This document shows positions 31,441 through 39,557 of a stretch of 64,000 bases of DNA, piece by piece (the stretch's first letter is position 1; each line of letters opens with the position of its first letter). A program made the translations under genes and the position numbers. Source of the stretch: an uncultured Anaerolineae bacterium. GTDB taxonomy: Bacteria; Chloroflexota; Anaerolineae; Promineifilales; Promineifilaceae. The notes below the pieces were generated by a model. The model saw only the letters and a list, made by a program, of their open reading frames with translations, was not told the DNA's origin and did no database searches. The stretch is from positions 1-64,000 of the forward strand of contig CALEAD010000006.1 in the NCBI GenBank assembly GCA_937943625.1, in the 5' to 3' direction.

Positions 31441-32195
31441 TATGGTATGCTCCTCGAATAATTTTTGTCACGTTTGACGTCGCTGAGTGCAGCAAATAAA
31501 TCTGTTTCCCATTCATGCCCGTTTACCGATACTTGTGGCCGGGCCAGGCGAAAGAGTTCATGACAGGCCATCTTTTGCGCTTTGCTTTCCGGGTCGCCCT
31601 GGAAGGGCGGGTTCTGGCTCTGGTGCTGCTGCGCGGCGCGCACTTTTTGCACCAGGTAGTTGCCCACGTCAATGAAGGCGACCGGCCCACCAACTGCCTC
31701 CGCCGGCGGCGGGACGCCACAACCTTGCCAGGTAGCCTCTGAAGGGGCGATGTAGTAGAGGCGCAACGGCCGTTCCACTTCCTGTGCGTATTGGTCAAAG
31801 GCAACCGTCACCCAGCGGTGAATGGCCAGGTGGTCAGGATGGCCAGAAATGCCGTCCGGACCAAAGGTGACAACGACATCAGGCGACGATTTGCGCATCA
31901 AAGCTAGCAGGCGAGCCGCACCAACGTTGTCTGGGATGTCGGCCAATGTGCCATCCACATAGTCCAGAAAGGTGAGATACTGCACGCCCAGTTCAGCACA
32001 AGCGCGACGCAGTTCAGCTTCACGCAGTACGGCCGTTTCTGTTGCGCTCTTGCCGGGAATCCCCCGTTCGCCGCGCGTGGCCGTTACCAGATGAATCAGC
32101 TTGCCTTCAGCGACCGCTTTAGCCAGCGTGCCACCCATAGGGAAAGTTTCATCATCGGGGTGGGCCAGGATGGTCATGAGAGTAGGAGGCGTCAT
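31440..32195 (-). CDS. PIG-L family zinc deacetylase (BshB/MshB-like)
   Basis: A 251-residue LmbE/PIG-L hydrolase. The zinc motif AHPDDE is at residues 11-16 (ILAHPDDETFPMGG), and the third ligand region is GISGHPDHLAIHRW. Family members deacetylate GlcNAc conjugates; BshB and MshB make the low-molecular-weight thiols bacillithiol and mycothiol. A thiol role here is inferred from the surrounding genes. Start at ATG 32195, overlapping the ArsR stop as ATGA; the 6 codons upstream (from 32213) would overlap ArsR. Confidence 0.88.
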   Translation of the reverse strand: MTPPTLMTILAHPDDETFPMGGTLAKAVAEGKLIHLVTATRGERGIPGKSATETAVLREAELRRACAELGVQYLTFLDYVDGTLADIPDNVGAARLLALMRKSSPDVVVTFGPDGISGHPDHLAIHRWVTVAFDQYAQEVERPLRLYYIAPSEATWQGCGVPPPAEAVGGPVAFIDVGNYLVQKVRAAQQHQSQNPPFQGDPESKAQKMACHELFRLARPQVSVNGHEWETDLFAALSDVKRDKNYSRSIP

Positions 32196-32608
32196 ATGGT
32201 TGTGGTCTCCCACACAAAATTTGCCGCCGGATTATTACTACCCTTGGCGGCTACTTCCGGGCCACACAGGCGCGGCTGTAAAGCGGCGCGGTCTGGGTCC
32301 AGAAACGTACTCAGCCATTGATGGATCAAGGCCAACACGACCACATCCACTTGATAGTAAATCCAACGGCCGTCTACAGAGTCACGTCGGTCTTGCACCA
32401 AACCAACCTCACGCAGCACCCGCAAGTGGTGGGAAAGGAGATTAGCGGGCAACCCCAATTCCTCGGTCAACCAGCCACTGCACGATGTCCCACGCAGCAA
32501 GGCAGCAAAAATGCGCAGGCGATTTGGATCAGCCAGTGCCTTGAGGACAGGCACAATGATCTCCGGTATGTCTACGTTATCTGCCATTTCTTTCTGCATA
32601 TCTGCCAC
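32192..32608 (-). CDS. ArsR-family repressor heading the thiol/Fe-S operon
   Basis: A 138-residue winged-helix regulator: LKALADPNRLRIFAALL, then TSCSGWLTEELGLPANLLSHHLRVLREVGLV, and a beta-hairpin (DRRDSVDGRWIYYQV). The classical arsenic site ELCVCDL is reduced to one Cys (TSCSGWL), and a second Cys lies near the C-terminus (PRLCGPE), a two-cysteine arrangement that recalls persulfide sensors more than metal sensors (inference). GTG start with GGAGG 11 nt upstream. Promoter B lies directly upstream, so autoregulation is likely. Confidence 0.85.
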   Translation of the reverse strand: MADMQKEMADNVDIPEIIVPVLKALADPNRLRIFAALLRGTSCSGWLTEELGLPANLLSHHLRVLREVGLVQDRRDSVDGRWIYYQVDVVVLALIHQWLSTFLDPDRAALQPRLCGPEVAAKGSNNPAANFVWETTTI

Positions 32609-32642
32609 CGAGTCAATTACCTCCGATTTATTTGGATATTAT

Positions 32643-32710
32643 TTCAACGACCATTGAATCATTGTCTGAATTTTACTCTGTTACGCAGCCTAAAGTAGTG
32701 ACGTTCGTCA
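32643..32710 (-). promoter_or_regulatory. Promoter B with the same two operators as promoter A
   Basis: TTCAACGACCATTGAA (32643-32658) keeps the TTCAA-N6-TTGAA arms of promoter A, and TGACGTTCGTCA (32699-32710) keeps TGAC-N4-GTCA, flanked in both promoters by TAGTGAC...GTCATACAA. A -10 candidate TAAAAT (32675-32670, minus strand) puts the upstream site near -41.5. The two elements are 53 bp apart, against 43 bp in promoter A, a difference of about one helical turn. Confidence 0.6.
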
Positions 32711-32806
32711 TACAAAGAGGTGAAATATGTAATAAAATTCAATGGGGGTTGAAATATTTGGGTATAATACGGCGAAGCTACCAACTGGAAATCAGCGTCT
32801 GCCGTG

Positions 32807-32830
32807 AAAAAGGCGCTCGAGCGCCTTTTT
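32807..32830. terminator. Perfectly palindromic bidirectional terminator
   Basis: A 24 bp perfect palindrome: AAAAAGGCGCTC followed by its exact complement GAGCGCCTTTTT. The GC stem is flanked by A5/T5, so it can stop transcription from both sides. It probably ends the dtd transcript and insulates promoter B. Confidence 0.85.
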
Positions 32831-32919
32831 GTGCCAGCATGTGAATTTCAGCGGTCGGCGGTCCGCCGTCAACGGCCATTTTTCGAGAAGAGGGAAGCTG
32901 TATGGGGCCAGCGTTTTTC

Positions 32920-33357
32920 TCAGCGCTCCAGCAGCAGCGTCACCGGGCCGTCGTTGTGGATGGTGACGCGCATGGTTGCGCCGAAGACGCCGGTTGCCAC
33001 GTTGACCCCTTGGGCACGTAACTGCTGGCAAAAGTAGTCTACTAGGGGTTCGGCAATTTCTGGGGGCGCGGCATCGGTAAAAGAGGGCCGTTTTCCCTTG
33101 CGCGCGTCTCCATACAGCGTAAACTGCGAGACAACCAATACACTGCCGCCCACATCGAGCAGGGAGCGATTCATTTTGCCTGCCTCGTCGTCAAAGATGC
33201 GCAACCCGGCTACTTTGGCGGCCAGCCAGTCCGCTTCGGCGCTGGTATCTGTGTGGGTAACGCCCAGCAGCAGCACAAAGCCATGACCAATTTCGCTGAC
33301 AAGACGGCCGTTGACCGCCACACTACCATACGTGACCCGCTGCACCAAAGCACGCAT
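32920..33357 (-). CDS. dtd: D-aminoacyl-tRNA deacylase
   Basis: A 145-residue DTD-fold enzyme that hydrolyses D-amino acids (and glycine) mischarged on tRNA. The signature [20 protein letters not shown] is near residue 78, and the C-terminal [10 protein letters not shown] carries the Gly-cisPro motif that gives chiral selectivity. The start at 33357 (MRALVQRV) matches the conserved N-terminus; the longer frame has no homologous extension. Housekeeping gene; length is normal for the family. Confidence 0.93.
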   Translation of the reverse strand: MRALVQRVTYGSVAVNGRLVSEIGHGFVLLLGVTHTDTSAEADWLAAKVAGLRIFDDEAGKMNRSLLDVGGSVLVVSQFTLYGDARKGKRPSFTDAAPPEIAEPLVDYFCQQLRAQGVNVATGVFGATMRVTIHNDGPVTLLLER

Positions 33358-33408
33358 CATTGCCTCCAACCAGGGCCTGTAACTGCTGGCGAACCATGAG
33401 ACATAAAA

Positions 33409-33453
33409 CGTAAAGCGTGAGGGTGGGGCTCTGACCACATCTCACGCTTCACG
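33409..33453. repeat. TAAAGCGTGA inverted repeat, copy 1
   Basis: CGTAAAGCGTGAG (33409-33421) pairs with CTCACGCTTCACG (33441-33453), with one mismatch. A related perfect 12 bp inverted repeat is at 40610-40655. It lies between the nucleotidylyltransferase and dtd genes and may end or process the transcript. Confidence 0.5.
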
Positions 33454-33483
33454 CCTTCCGCATCAACGCTTCACAAACCCGTT

Positions 33484-34551
33484 TCACAAAATGCCCACCT
33501 GACTGTTATCTGCCAGCGTCAGCTTGAGCGCCTTGGGGCGGATGGGAGACTTGGTAATAATGACGTCACGGCCGATCAGGCTGTCTTGAATGCGCGCATC
33601 AATGTTGCGTATCTGGCTATTTTCCAACACCATCGAATGCTCGATTTCGCTGTTTTCGATGATGACATTGTGCAAAATGCTGGTAAACGGCCCCACGTAG
33701 CTATTTACAATGCGCGTGTTCTCGCCAATGACCGAGGGGCCACGCACGATGCTGTTGATAATTTCTGCACCACGCTCAATGCGCACACGCCGGTCTACGG
33801 TGCTATCACGGTCTACATACCCATTTACGGCGTATTCAATCTCTTCCAGTACCAAATCGTTTGCTTCTAGCATGTCGCCGGGGCGCCCGGTATCAATCCA
33901 CCAACCGCAATGGATGTAGGGATGCACGGCATACCCCTGCTCTACCAACCATTGGATGGCGTCTGTAATCTCTAGTTCACCACGCCAGGAGGGTTTGATG
34001 GCGTTAACCGCCTCGAAGATGTGGTGGTCGAACATGTAGATACCTACCAGTGCCAGGTCACTGGGCGGATTTTTGGGCTTTTCTATCAGGCGGATGACAC
34101 GGCCGTCGTCGTCCAACTCTGCCACGCCATACTGCTCCGGGTGCTCAATGCGCGTCAGCACAATCTGGCTATTCCATTCGCTGTTGGCAAATTGCGAGAT
34201 AAGGGGACTGATACCGCCCTGGATCACGTTATCGCCCAGGAACATGACAAAGCGCTCGTCGCCCAAAAAATCTTGTGAAATTTTGACGGCGTGCGCCAGA
34301 CCTAACGGCGCTTCCTGGGGAATGTAGGTGATGTTGACACCCCAGCGTCCTCCTCGGCCAACCGCTTCTTTAATCTGGTCACCGGTACTGCCAATGACAA
34401 TACCAATTTCGGTAATGCCCGCGTCGCGGATGGTCTCGATGACGCGGAAGAGGACGGGCTTATTGGCTACAGGGATAAGCTGTTTGGCGCTGGTATAGGT
34501 AAGTGGATACAGGCGAGAGCCTTTGCCCCCGCTGAGAATAAGTCCTTTCAT
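33484..34551 (-). CDS. Glucose-1-phosphate thymidylyltransferase, long form
   Basis: A 355-residue sugar nucleotidyltransferase. The nucleotide-binding motif GGKGSRLYPLTYTSAKQLIPVANKP is at the N-terminus, the metal Asp is in MFLGDNVIQGG, and GELEITDAIQWL follows. The last 110 residues are a left-handed beta-helix of hexapeptide repeats (INSIVRGPSVIGENTRIVNS), absent from short RmlA proteins. It likely makes dTDP-glucose for deoxysugar synthesis. The start at 34551 has AAGGAG 5 nt upstream. The usual rmlBCD partners are not adjacent. Confidence 0.9.
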   Translation of the reverse strand: MKGLILSGGKGSRLYPLTYTSAKQLIPVANKPVLFRVIETIRDAGITEIGIVIGSTGDQIKEAVGRGGRWGVNITYIPQEAPLGLAHAVKISQDFLGDERFVMFLGDNVIQGGISPLISQFANSEWNSQIVLTRIEHPEQYGVAELDDDGRVIRLIEKPKNPPSDLALVGIYMFDHHIFEAVNAIKPSWRGELEITDAIQWLVEQGYAVHPYIHCGWWIDTGRPGDMLEANDLVLEEIEYAVNGYVDRDSTVDRRVRIERGAEIINSIVRGPSVIGENTRIVNSYVGPFTSILHNVIIENSEIEHSMVLENSQIRNIDARIQDSLIGRDVIITKSPIRPKALKLTLADNSQVGIL

Positions 34552-34568
34552 GGCTGCTCCTTGGACAA

Positions 34569-34620
34569 CGACCGCAAACCGCAGATCGCCGACGGTTGTA
34601 AAGGTGGCCCAGGTTGGCAA
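34569..34620 (-). repeat. Intergenic repeat, inverted copy of 19892-19943
   Basis: Its reverse complement matches 19892-19943 at about 79 percent. It sits just upstream of the nucleotidylyltransferase RBS and creates an open frame upstream of the true start, which should not be taken as coding. Confidence 0.5.
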
Positions 34621-34691
34621 GCCTAGCAGACGCAGGTCCTGGTAACCTGGATTCCATTATCATTCATGGTGGTCGGTATAGCCGATGCAGT

Positions 34692-34714
34692 CCCCTTCGT
34701 AAATGACCGCCGAC
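34692..34714 (-). repeat. RBS-like dispersed repeat, copy in the rmlA-DUF302 gap
   Basis: Reads CCCTTCGTAAATGACCGCCGAC on the plus strand in all but one edge base, matching 28508-28528. On the minus strand it ends GAAGGGG, but no gene starts directly after it. Nearby 34725-34755 has degenerate GCGGTCTGCGGTC units. Nothing else is seen in the 34621-34807 gap. Confidence 0.5.
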
Positions 34715-34807
34715 CGCGATTTTGCCAGTGATGGGCGGTCGGCCGTCTGTGGTCTGCGGTCAAATTTGCCAGAATGATTGAACTCACCCTGGCCTTGGTG
34801 TACCTGG

Positions 34808-35209
34808 TTACGGATTAGCGCTAAGGGCTGCGGCTACCCGTTGAAAGCGTGCTTTGGCATCGTAGGCCAGCTCGGTGAGGACGGGATGCGAGATAACGCC
34901 CAACATGACCTCAGGGTCAATCAGGCTGACGAGAATACGGCCGTCCTCCTCTTGCGCCACCGTCACATTGCAGGGCAACATCAGCCCTATCTCCGGCGCA
35001 GTTGAGAGCGCCTTGTGCGCCAGCGGCGGATTGCAGGCGCCCAAAATTTTGTAAGGGCGGAACTCTACGTCTAGCTTTTGCTTCATTGTGGCCTTGACGT
35101 CAATTTCGGTGAGCAGGCCAAAGCCCTCTTTTTTTAGCTCGCCAATGACGTTGGCAACCGCCGTATCAAAGTCTGTTTCCAGGAAAACATTAATGCCTAA
35201 CTGAGTCAT
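34808..35209 (-). CDS. DUF302 family protein
   Basis: A 133-residue protein with the DUF302 core: a start like DFDTAVANVIGELKKEGFGLLTEIDVKATMKQKL, then YKILGACNPPLAHKAL with its conserved Cys, and LPCNVTV. The fold is known, but the biochemical role is not established; one Cys in ACNPP is the usual conserved residue. RBS AGGAG. It follows the aspartoacylase-like gene by about 47 bp on the upstream side of transcription order. Any link with it is uncertain. Confidence 0.87.
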   Translation of the reverse strand: MTQLGINVFLETDFDTAVANVIGELKKEGFGLLTEIDVKATMKQKLDVEFRPYKILGACNPPLAHKALSTAPEIGLMLPCNVTVAQEEDGRILVSLIDPEVMLGVISHPVLTELAYDAKARFQRVAAALSANP

Positions 35210-35256
35210 TTTTTTACTCCTTTGAGATGAGAGAGTGAAGGCTCCAGTCCTTAGTC

Positions 35257-36408
35257 TTAGTCTCCAGGCTTCACCTCTCCCTCTACTGCCAAAAAGAAAC
35301 GTTCCGGGTACGGCCCCACCGGCGGGTGCTCATCGCGAATTGCCAGGTGCAGCACCGTATCCCCAGGATAGTAATAAATACCAAACCCGCGCCCAAAAAC
35401 AAAGCCATCCTGTTCGGCGCGCAGTGGGCTTTGCGGCAACGGCCGTCCCCACACGTCGCGCAGTTCCGCCACCGCCTCACCTGCCTGCACCAGGTCGCCT
35501 GCCTCTTTCAGGTGCAAGGCAATGCAGGGCACAGGGGCGCGCAAGGTCATGGTGCGCCGCACGGGAAAACCGGGGTCAACCAGCTGAATACCGCTAATCG
35601 GCTCCATTTCGCCGGCCAACATGCCTGCCCAGCGCAGCACGTTGCGCGTGCCCGCCAGCGCCGCCCGCACCATAGCGGGATCGGGCATATGGCCTGTGCC
35701 CAATTCGGCTGTAAACGCGGGAATACGCCCCACCAGCAGCGCCGCACCAGAAGTAGAACGGTGCAGGTCATTTTTAATGTACTGTTCAACGGCAAATTCG
35801 TTGATGATGGTGTGGCCATAAGCGCGCAGCATCTCATCCAGACGCGCGGCCAGCGCCTCTGCTTCTGCTTTGTTTGGCGCCGCGTTTTCGTCGGCACGGT
35901 ACAGCACACGATCGCGAAAGGCAAAGGAGATAGAACCGGTCATGGCGTTGTGGTAATCAATCAGGTAATCGGCCGTTTCCTGAATGAGCGCGAACAGGTG
36001 TTTGTAGGCTACTTCCAGCGAGGAAGGCGGCCGTTTTTCTGGGTCGCGTTGTGCCGCTTCTGGTTTGCCATCTGGCCAGAGGCGATTGGGGTTGGTGTCT
36101 ACGATGTAGGGCACGTACTTATGCACGCGCGCGCCCATCGGGCACAGGGAGGGAATAGCAACAATTGTGCCGCGCAGATTATCTACCAATTCCTGCGTCA
36201 GCAGCTCGTATAGCACCCAGGGGCCGGCATGTTCCGTGCCGTGAATGCCCGCTGTCAGCCAGATGCAGGGGCCGTCTACACGCGCCTGGGCAATGATGAC
36301 GGGCAAGAATTCATCATGCCCCGTGGGGTGCGTCAGGGCGCTCCATTGGCCGTATTGCAATGTACCGGGTTGGGAAACGGCCGTACCGACCCTGATTTCT
36401 TGTGGCAT
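35257..36408 (-). CDS. Succinylglutamate desuccinylase/aspartoacylase-like zinc hydrolase
   Basis: A 383-residue M14-like amidohydrolase. The zinc motif is TAGIHGTEHAGPWVLYEL near residue 54 (His and Glu ligands), the third ligand is in DYHNAMTGSISFAF near residue 152, and the catalytic Glu is in AFTAELGTGHM. A C-terminal beta domain follows. Related enzymes remove acyl groups from N-acyl amino acids or act as carboxypeptidases. It lies after the peptide transporter genes, which suggests hydrolysis of an imported peptide or N-acyl amino acid. Start at 36408 with GGAG upstream. Confidence 0.85.
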   Translation of the reverse strand: MPQEIRVGTAVSQPGTLQYGQWSALTHPTGHDEFLPVIIAQARVDGPCIWLTAGIHGTEHAGPWVLYELLTQELVDNLRGTIVAIPSLCPMGARVHKYVPYIVDTNPNRLWPDGKPEAAQRDPEKRPPSSLEVAYKHLFALIQETADYLIDYHNAMTGSISFAFRDRVLYRADENAAPNKAEAEALAARLDEMLRAYGHTIINEFAVEQYIKNDLHRSTSGAALLVGRIPAFTAELGTGHMPDPAMVRAALAGTRNVLRWAGMLAGEMEPISGIQLVDPGFPVRRTMTLRAPVPCIALHLKEAGDLVQAGEAVAELRDVWGRPLPQSPLRAEQDGFVFGRGFGIYYYPGDTVLHLAIRDEHPPVGPYPERFFLAVEGEVKPGD

Positions 36409-36478
36409 CCTATTTCTCCATAGTTCAAGCTGTGCTGCGAAATGCTTTGCCAACTTGTCAGCCGTCTGCGGCTTGCGG

Positions 36479-37480
36479 TCAAAAACCCTGTTTCGGCTCT
36501 ACCTCATGGCAAGCCACCCAGTGATCGGGCTGCGCCTGCCGCCATTCGGGCACAACTTGGGCACAATGCGGCTGAGCAATAGGGCAGCGCGTGTGAAAGC
36601 GGCAGCCCGGTGGCGGATTAATCGGGCTGGGCACATCCCCTTGCAGCACAATACGCTGCCGTTTGCGCGCCACCTTCGGATCGGCCACAGGCACGGCCGA
36701 AAGCAGTGCCTGCGTGTATGGGTGCAGCGGATGCTCATACAGCACATCACTGGCGGCCAGTTCCACCAATCCGCCCAGGTACATCACCGCCACCCGGTCA
36801 CAAATGTGGCGCACCATGCTCAGATCATGCGCAATAAAGAGGTAGGTAAGGCCAAGTTGCGTTTGCAGGTCTTCTAACAAGTTAACAACTTGCGCCTGAA
36901 TCGAAACATCTAGCGCCGCAATTGGCTCGTCACAAACAATAAAGTCAGGATTAGAGGCCAGGGCGCGGGCAATGCCAATACGCTGCCGCTGCCCGCCAGA
37001 AAATTCGTGCGGGAAGCGGTTGACATGCCGCCCACTCAGCCCCACCAGCTCTAACAACTCCTTCACACGCTCGTCACGCCGCTGCCTATCCGGTTCCAGA
37101 TTGTGAATGCGCAACGGTTCCCCCACAATGGCGGAAACGGTCCAGCGCGGATTGAGCGAGGCAAAGGGGTCCTGGAAGATCATTTGCGCCTTGCGCCGCA
37201 ACAGGCGCATTTGCGCGCCGCGCGCAGTTGTCACCTCAATGCCGGCAATGTTCACGCTGCCGGCGGTGGGCGGATACAGCCCCAGCATGGTACGGCCGAT
37301 TGTACTTTTGCCACAACCGCTTTCGCCAACCAGCCCCAGGGTTTCGCCACGGTAGATGTCGTAGCTGACGCCATCTACGGCTTGCACGATTCCGACGGTA
37401 CGCTCAAAAACAATGCCGCGCCGGATGGGGAAATGTTTTTTCAGATTCCTTACGCGCACCAGAGGTTCGTTTGTTTCCAT
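36479..37480 (-). CDS. oppF: Oligopeptide ABC transporter ATP-binding protein, OppF type
   Basis: A 333-residue ATPase with Walker [18 protein letters not shown] near residue 54, Q-loop [15 protein letters not shown], signature [16 protein letters not shown] and Walker [16 protein letters not shown]. The C-terminal oligopeptide/dipeptide extension [16 protein letters not shown] is the Cys-rich tail that in related proteins binds a [4Fe-4S] cluster. It pairs with OppD from the gene 20 bp upstream. The exact substrate (peptide, nickel or sugar) cannot be told from the ATPase. Confidence 0.92.
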   Translation of the reverse strand: METNEPLVRVRNLKKHFPIRRGIVFERTVGIVQAVDGVSYDIYRGETLGLVGESGCGKSTIGRTMLGLYPPTAGSVNIAGIEVTTARGAQMRLLRRKAQMIFQDPFASLNPRWTVSAIVGEPLRIHNLEPDRQRRDERVKELLELVGLSGRHVNRFPHEFSGGQRQRIGIARALASNPDFIVCDEPIAALDVSIQAQVVNLLEDLQTQLGLTYLFIAHDLSMVRHICDRVAVMYLGGLVELAASDVLYEHPLHPYTQALLSAVPVADPKVARKRQRIVLQGDVPSPINPPPGCRFHTRCPIAQPHCAQVVPEWRQAQPDHWVACHEVEPKQGF

Positions 37481-37500
37481 TCAGGTTCACCTTTTACGGC

Positions 37501-38499
37501 TCAGGCTCTTTCTTCGCCCGTATGCGGGTTGACGAAACAGGCAGTTTTTTGCGTGGGGGAGACGGGTTGCAGCAACGGCCGTTCGCGCCAGCACCGGTCA
37601 CGCACAAATTCGCAGCGCGGCGCAAACGGGCAGCCTGTCAACTCCAAAATCAGGTGCGGCGGCGCGCCGGGGATTGCCTTCAGACGACTCTGGCGCCGCT
37701 GGTGCACGCGCGGCAGCGCCGCCAGCAAGGCCAGCGTATACGGGTGCTGCGGACGCTCATACAGGCTCTCCACATCCGCCTCTTCCACAATCGTGCCGCC
37801 ATACATCACCAGCACGCGGTCAGCCAGCCCGGCCACCACCCCCAGGTCATGCGTAATCCAGATCAGCGACATGCGCAGTTTGGCGCGAATCTCTTGCACC
37901 AGCTCCACAATTTGCGCCTGAATGGTTACATCTAGCGCCGTTGTCGGTTCGTCGGCAATCAGCAGCTTGGGGTTACAGGCCAACATCATGGCAATCATCA
38001 CCCGCTGGCGCATCCCCCCAGAAAATTGGTGTGGGTAGTTGCCCAGGCGACTGGCTGCATCAGGAATCCCGACCAATTGCAGGAGTTCAATGGCGCGGTT
38101 GCGCGCTTCTTCGGCCGTCAGGTTAAAGTGGCGCACAAGCGCTTCGGTCAGTTGCCGTCCCAGGGTCAGCACAGGGTTGAGCGAGGTCATGGGGTCCTGG
38201 AAGATCATGCCAATATCGCGCCCGCGCACCAGCTCCAGCTCTTTCTCCGGCAATTTTAGCAAATCTCGTTCCAGGAAAACGGCCGTACCGCTGACAATCT
38301 CCCCCGGCGGAATGGGAATCAGCCCTAAAAGAGACATCATGCACACAGACTTACCGCTGCCGCTTTCTCCTACCACCGCCACCGCCTCGCCCTCAGCAAT
38401 GTGGAAAGAGATGCCATTAACGGCATAAATGGTACCCTCAGGCGTATGAAAACGCACCTGCAAATCGTGCACGTTCAGCAAAGCAGGGTCTTGTTTCAT
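37501..38499 (-). CDS. oppD: Oligopeptide ABC transporter ATP-binding protein, OppD type
   Basis: A 332-residue ATPase: Walker [18 protein letters not shown] near residue 40, [15 protein letters not shown], signature [16 protein letters not shown], Walker [16 protein letters not shown]. Its C-terminal tail also has the Cys-rich motif [15 protein letters not shown]. It starts 7 bp after the OppC stop. Full length for the family. Confidence 0.92.
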   Translation of the reverse strand: MKQDPALLNVHDLQVRFHTPEGTIYAVNGISFHIAEGEAVAVVGESGSGKSVCMMSLLGLIPIPPGEIVSGTAVFLERDLLKLPEKELELVRGRDIGMIFQDPMTSLNPVLTLGRQLTEALVRHFNLTAEEARNRAIELLQLVGIPDAASRLGNYPHQFSGGMRQRVMIAMMLACNPKLLIADEPTTALDVTIQAQIVELVQEIRAKLRMSLIWITHDLGVVAGLADRVLVMYGGTIVEEADVESLYERPQHPYTLALLAALPRVHQRRQSRLKAIPGAPPHLILELTGCPFAPRCEFVRDRCWRERPLLQPVSPTQKTACFVNPHTGEERA

Positions 38500-38506
38500 G
38501 CGTCAC

Positions 38507-39457
38507 CTATTCGGGCCGGCTGCGCGGGTCGAGCGCATCGCGCAGGCCATCCCCCACAAAGTTAATACTCAGCACCGTTAGCAAAATCAACAGGCCGGGA
38601 AAGAACCATAGCCAGGGCGCGCCCTCGATATAATTGGTAGAGCCAGTAATCATATTGCCCCAGGTTGCGGTAGGGGGCTGCACGCCCAGGCCCAAGAAGC
38701 TGATGTATGCTTCAGAAATAATCGCGCCGGCCACCGAAAGCGTCGCCGTTACCACAATGGGCGCCACAGTATTGGGCAAAATGTGCCGGAAGATAATCTG
38801 GCTGTTGGGTGTGCCAGTGGCGCGTGCAGCGGTGATAAAGTCGTTCTCTTTCAGCGCCAGAAATTCAGCGCGCACAATGCGCGCCAGGCGCGGCCAACTG
38901 GTCAGGCCAATGATCAGCACAATCACCACGACACTGCCGCTGTAGGTGCGCCCCAATAAGGTGATATCGGGCACTTTGCCGGTGAAATACTTGGCCATAA
39001 TCAGCAGCAAAAAGAGACCAGGAATCGTCAGCACGGCCTCGGTAAAGCGCATCAGCAGACTGTCTAACAATCCTCCGTAGTAGCCGGCCAATGCGCCAAT
39101 GAGAATGCCGATGACGAGCTGAACGAGAACGGCTGTGATCCCAATCAACAACGAAATCTGCCCACCGTAAATGGTGCGCGCCAAAATATCGCGGCCGATG
39201 GTGTCTGTGCCAAAGGGGTGCTCCCAGGAAGGAGGCTGCAACCGTTTAGTAGTGTCATTGTAGTTGGCATACGCCTCACTATAAACAAAGGCGCCGCCAA
39301 ACGAATAGACAAACAGCAGAATCAGCAGCACCGCATTGGCCATTGCCAGCTTGTGCCGGCGAAAGCGTCGCCAGGCCATTTGCCCTGGTGATAGCGGCGG
39401 CGCTTCGACATCCCCACCTGCAAGGCCAATTCTGGCCGGAGGTTCTATCGTTGTCAT
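38507..39457 (-). CDS. oppC: Oligopeptide ABC transporter permease, OppC type
   Basis: A 316-residue inner-membrane permease. The cytoplasmic N-terminus (MAWRRFRRHKLAM) leads to TM1, and the EAA loop ALKENDFITAARATGTPNSQIIFRHILPN is near residue 196. The start at 39457 has AGGAGG 4-5 nt upstream; the frame extends 24 codons further without support. It is separated from oppB by a 100 bp spacer with an AC/GT-rich inverted repeat. Confidence 0.93.
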   Translation of the reverse strand: MTTIEPPARIGLAGGDVEAPPLSPGQMAWRRFRRHKLAMANAVLLILLFVYSFGGAFVYSEAYANYNDTTKRLQPPSWEHPFGTDTIGRDILARTIYGGQISLLIGITAVLVQLVIGILIGALAGYYGGLLDSLLMRFTEAVLTIPGLFLLLIMAKYFTGKVPDITLLGRTYSGSVVVIVLIIGLTSWPRLARIVRAEFLALKENDFITAARATGTPNSQIIFRHILPNTVAPIVVTATLSVAGAIISEAYISFLGLGVQPPTATWGNMITGSTNYIEGAPWLWFFPGLLILLTVLSINFVGDGLRDALDPRSRPE

Positions 39458-39490
39458 TGGGCCTCCTGCGAGGAGTTGGTTAAGTTTGCT

Positions 39491-39557
39491 GGCTGGTTGG
39501 GTTTGTTGGTCAGCTAATAAACCATCCAACTAACCAACCGAACCAACCCAACCAACC
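39491..39557. repeat. GGTTTGTTGGT inverted repeat between oppB and oppC
   Basis: GGCTGGTTGGGTTTGTTGGT (39491-39510) faces ACCAACCGAACCAACCCAACC-like sequence (about 39533-39557), able to fold into a long hairpin in the oppB-oppC mRNA. Related single arms (GGTTTGTTGGTTGG) occur at 48864-48900 beyond moeA. Confidence 0.5.

Larger units (their letters stand above)
32609..32919. other. 311 bp intergenic region: promoter B and a bidirectional terminator
   Basis: It holds the ArsR promoter region (32643-32710), a TATAAT (32763-32768, plus strand) without a convincing -35, a terminator (32807-32830) and a degenerate GCGGTC repeat (32850-32875). I see no gene; the 70-residue plus-strand frame here has no RBS or recognisable product. 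Confidence 0.5.

Noticed and set aside
32763-32768. TATAAT as a plus-strand promoter
   Set aside because: No matching -35 and no plus-strand gene follows; a terminator lies just after it.
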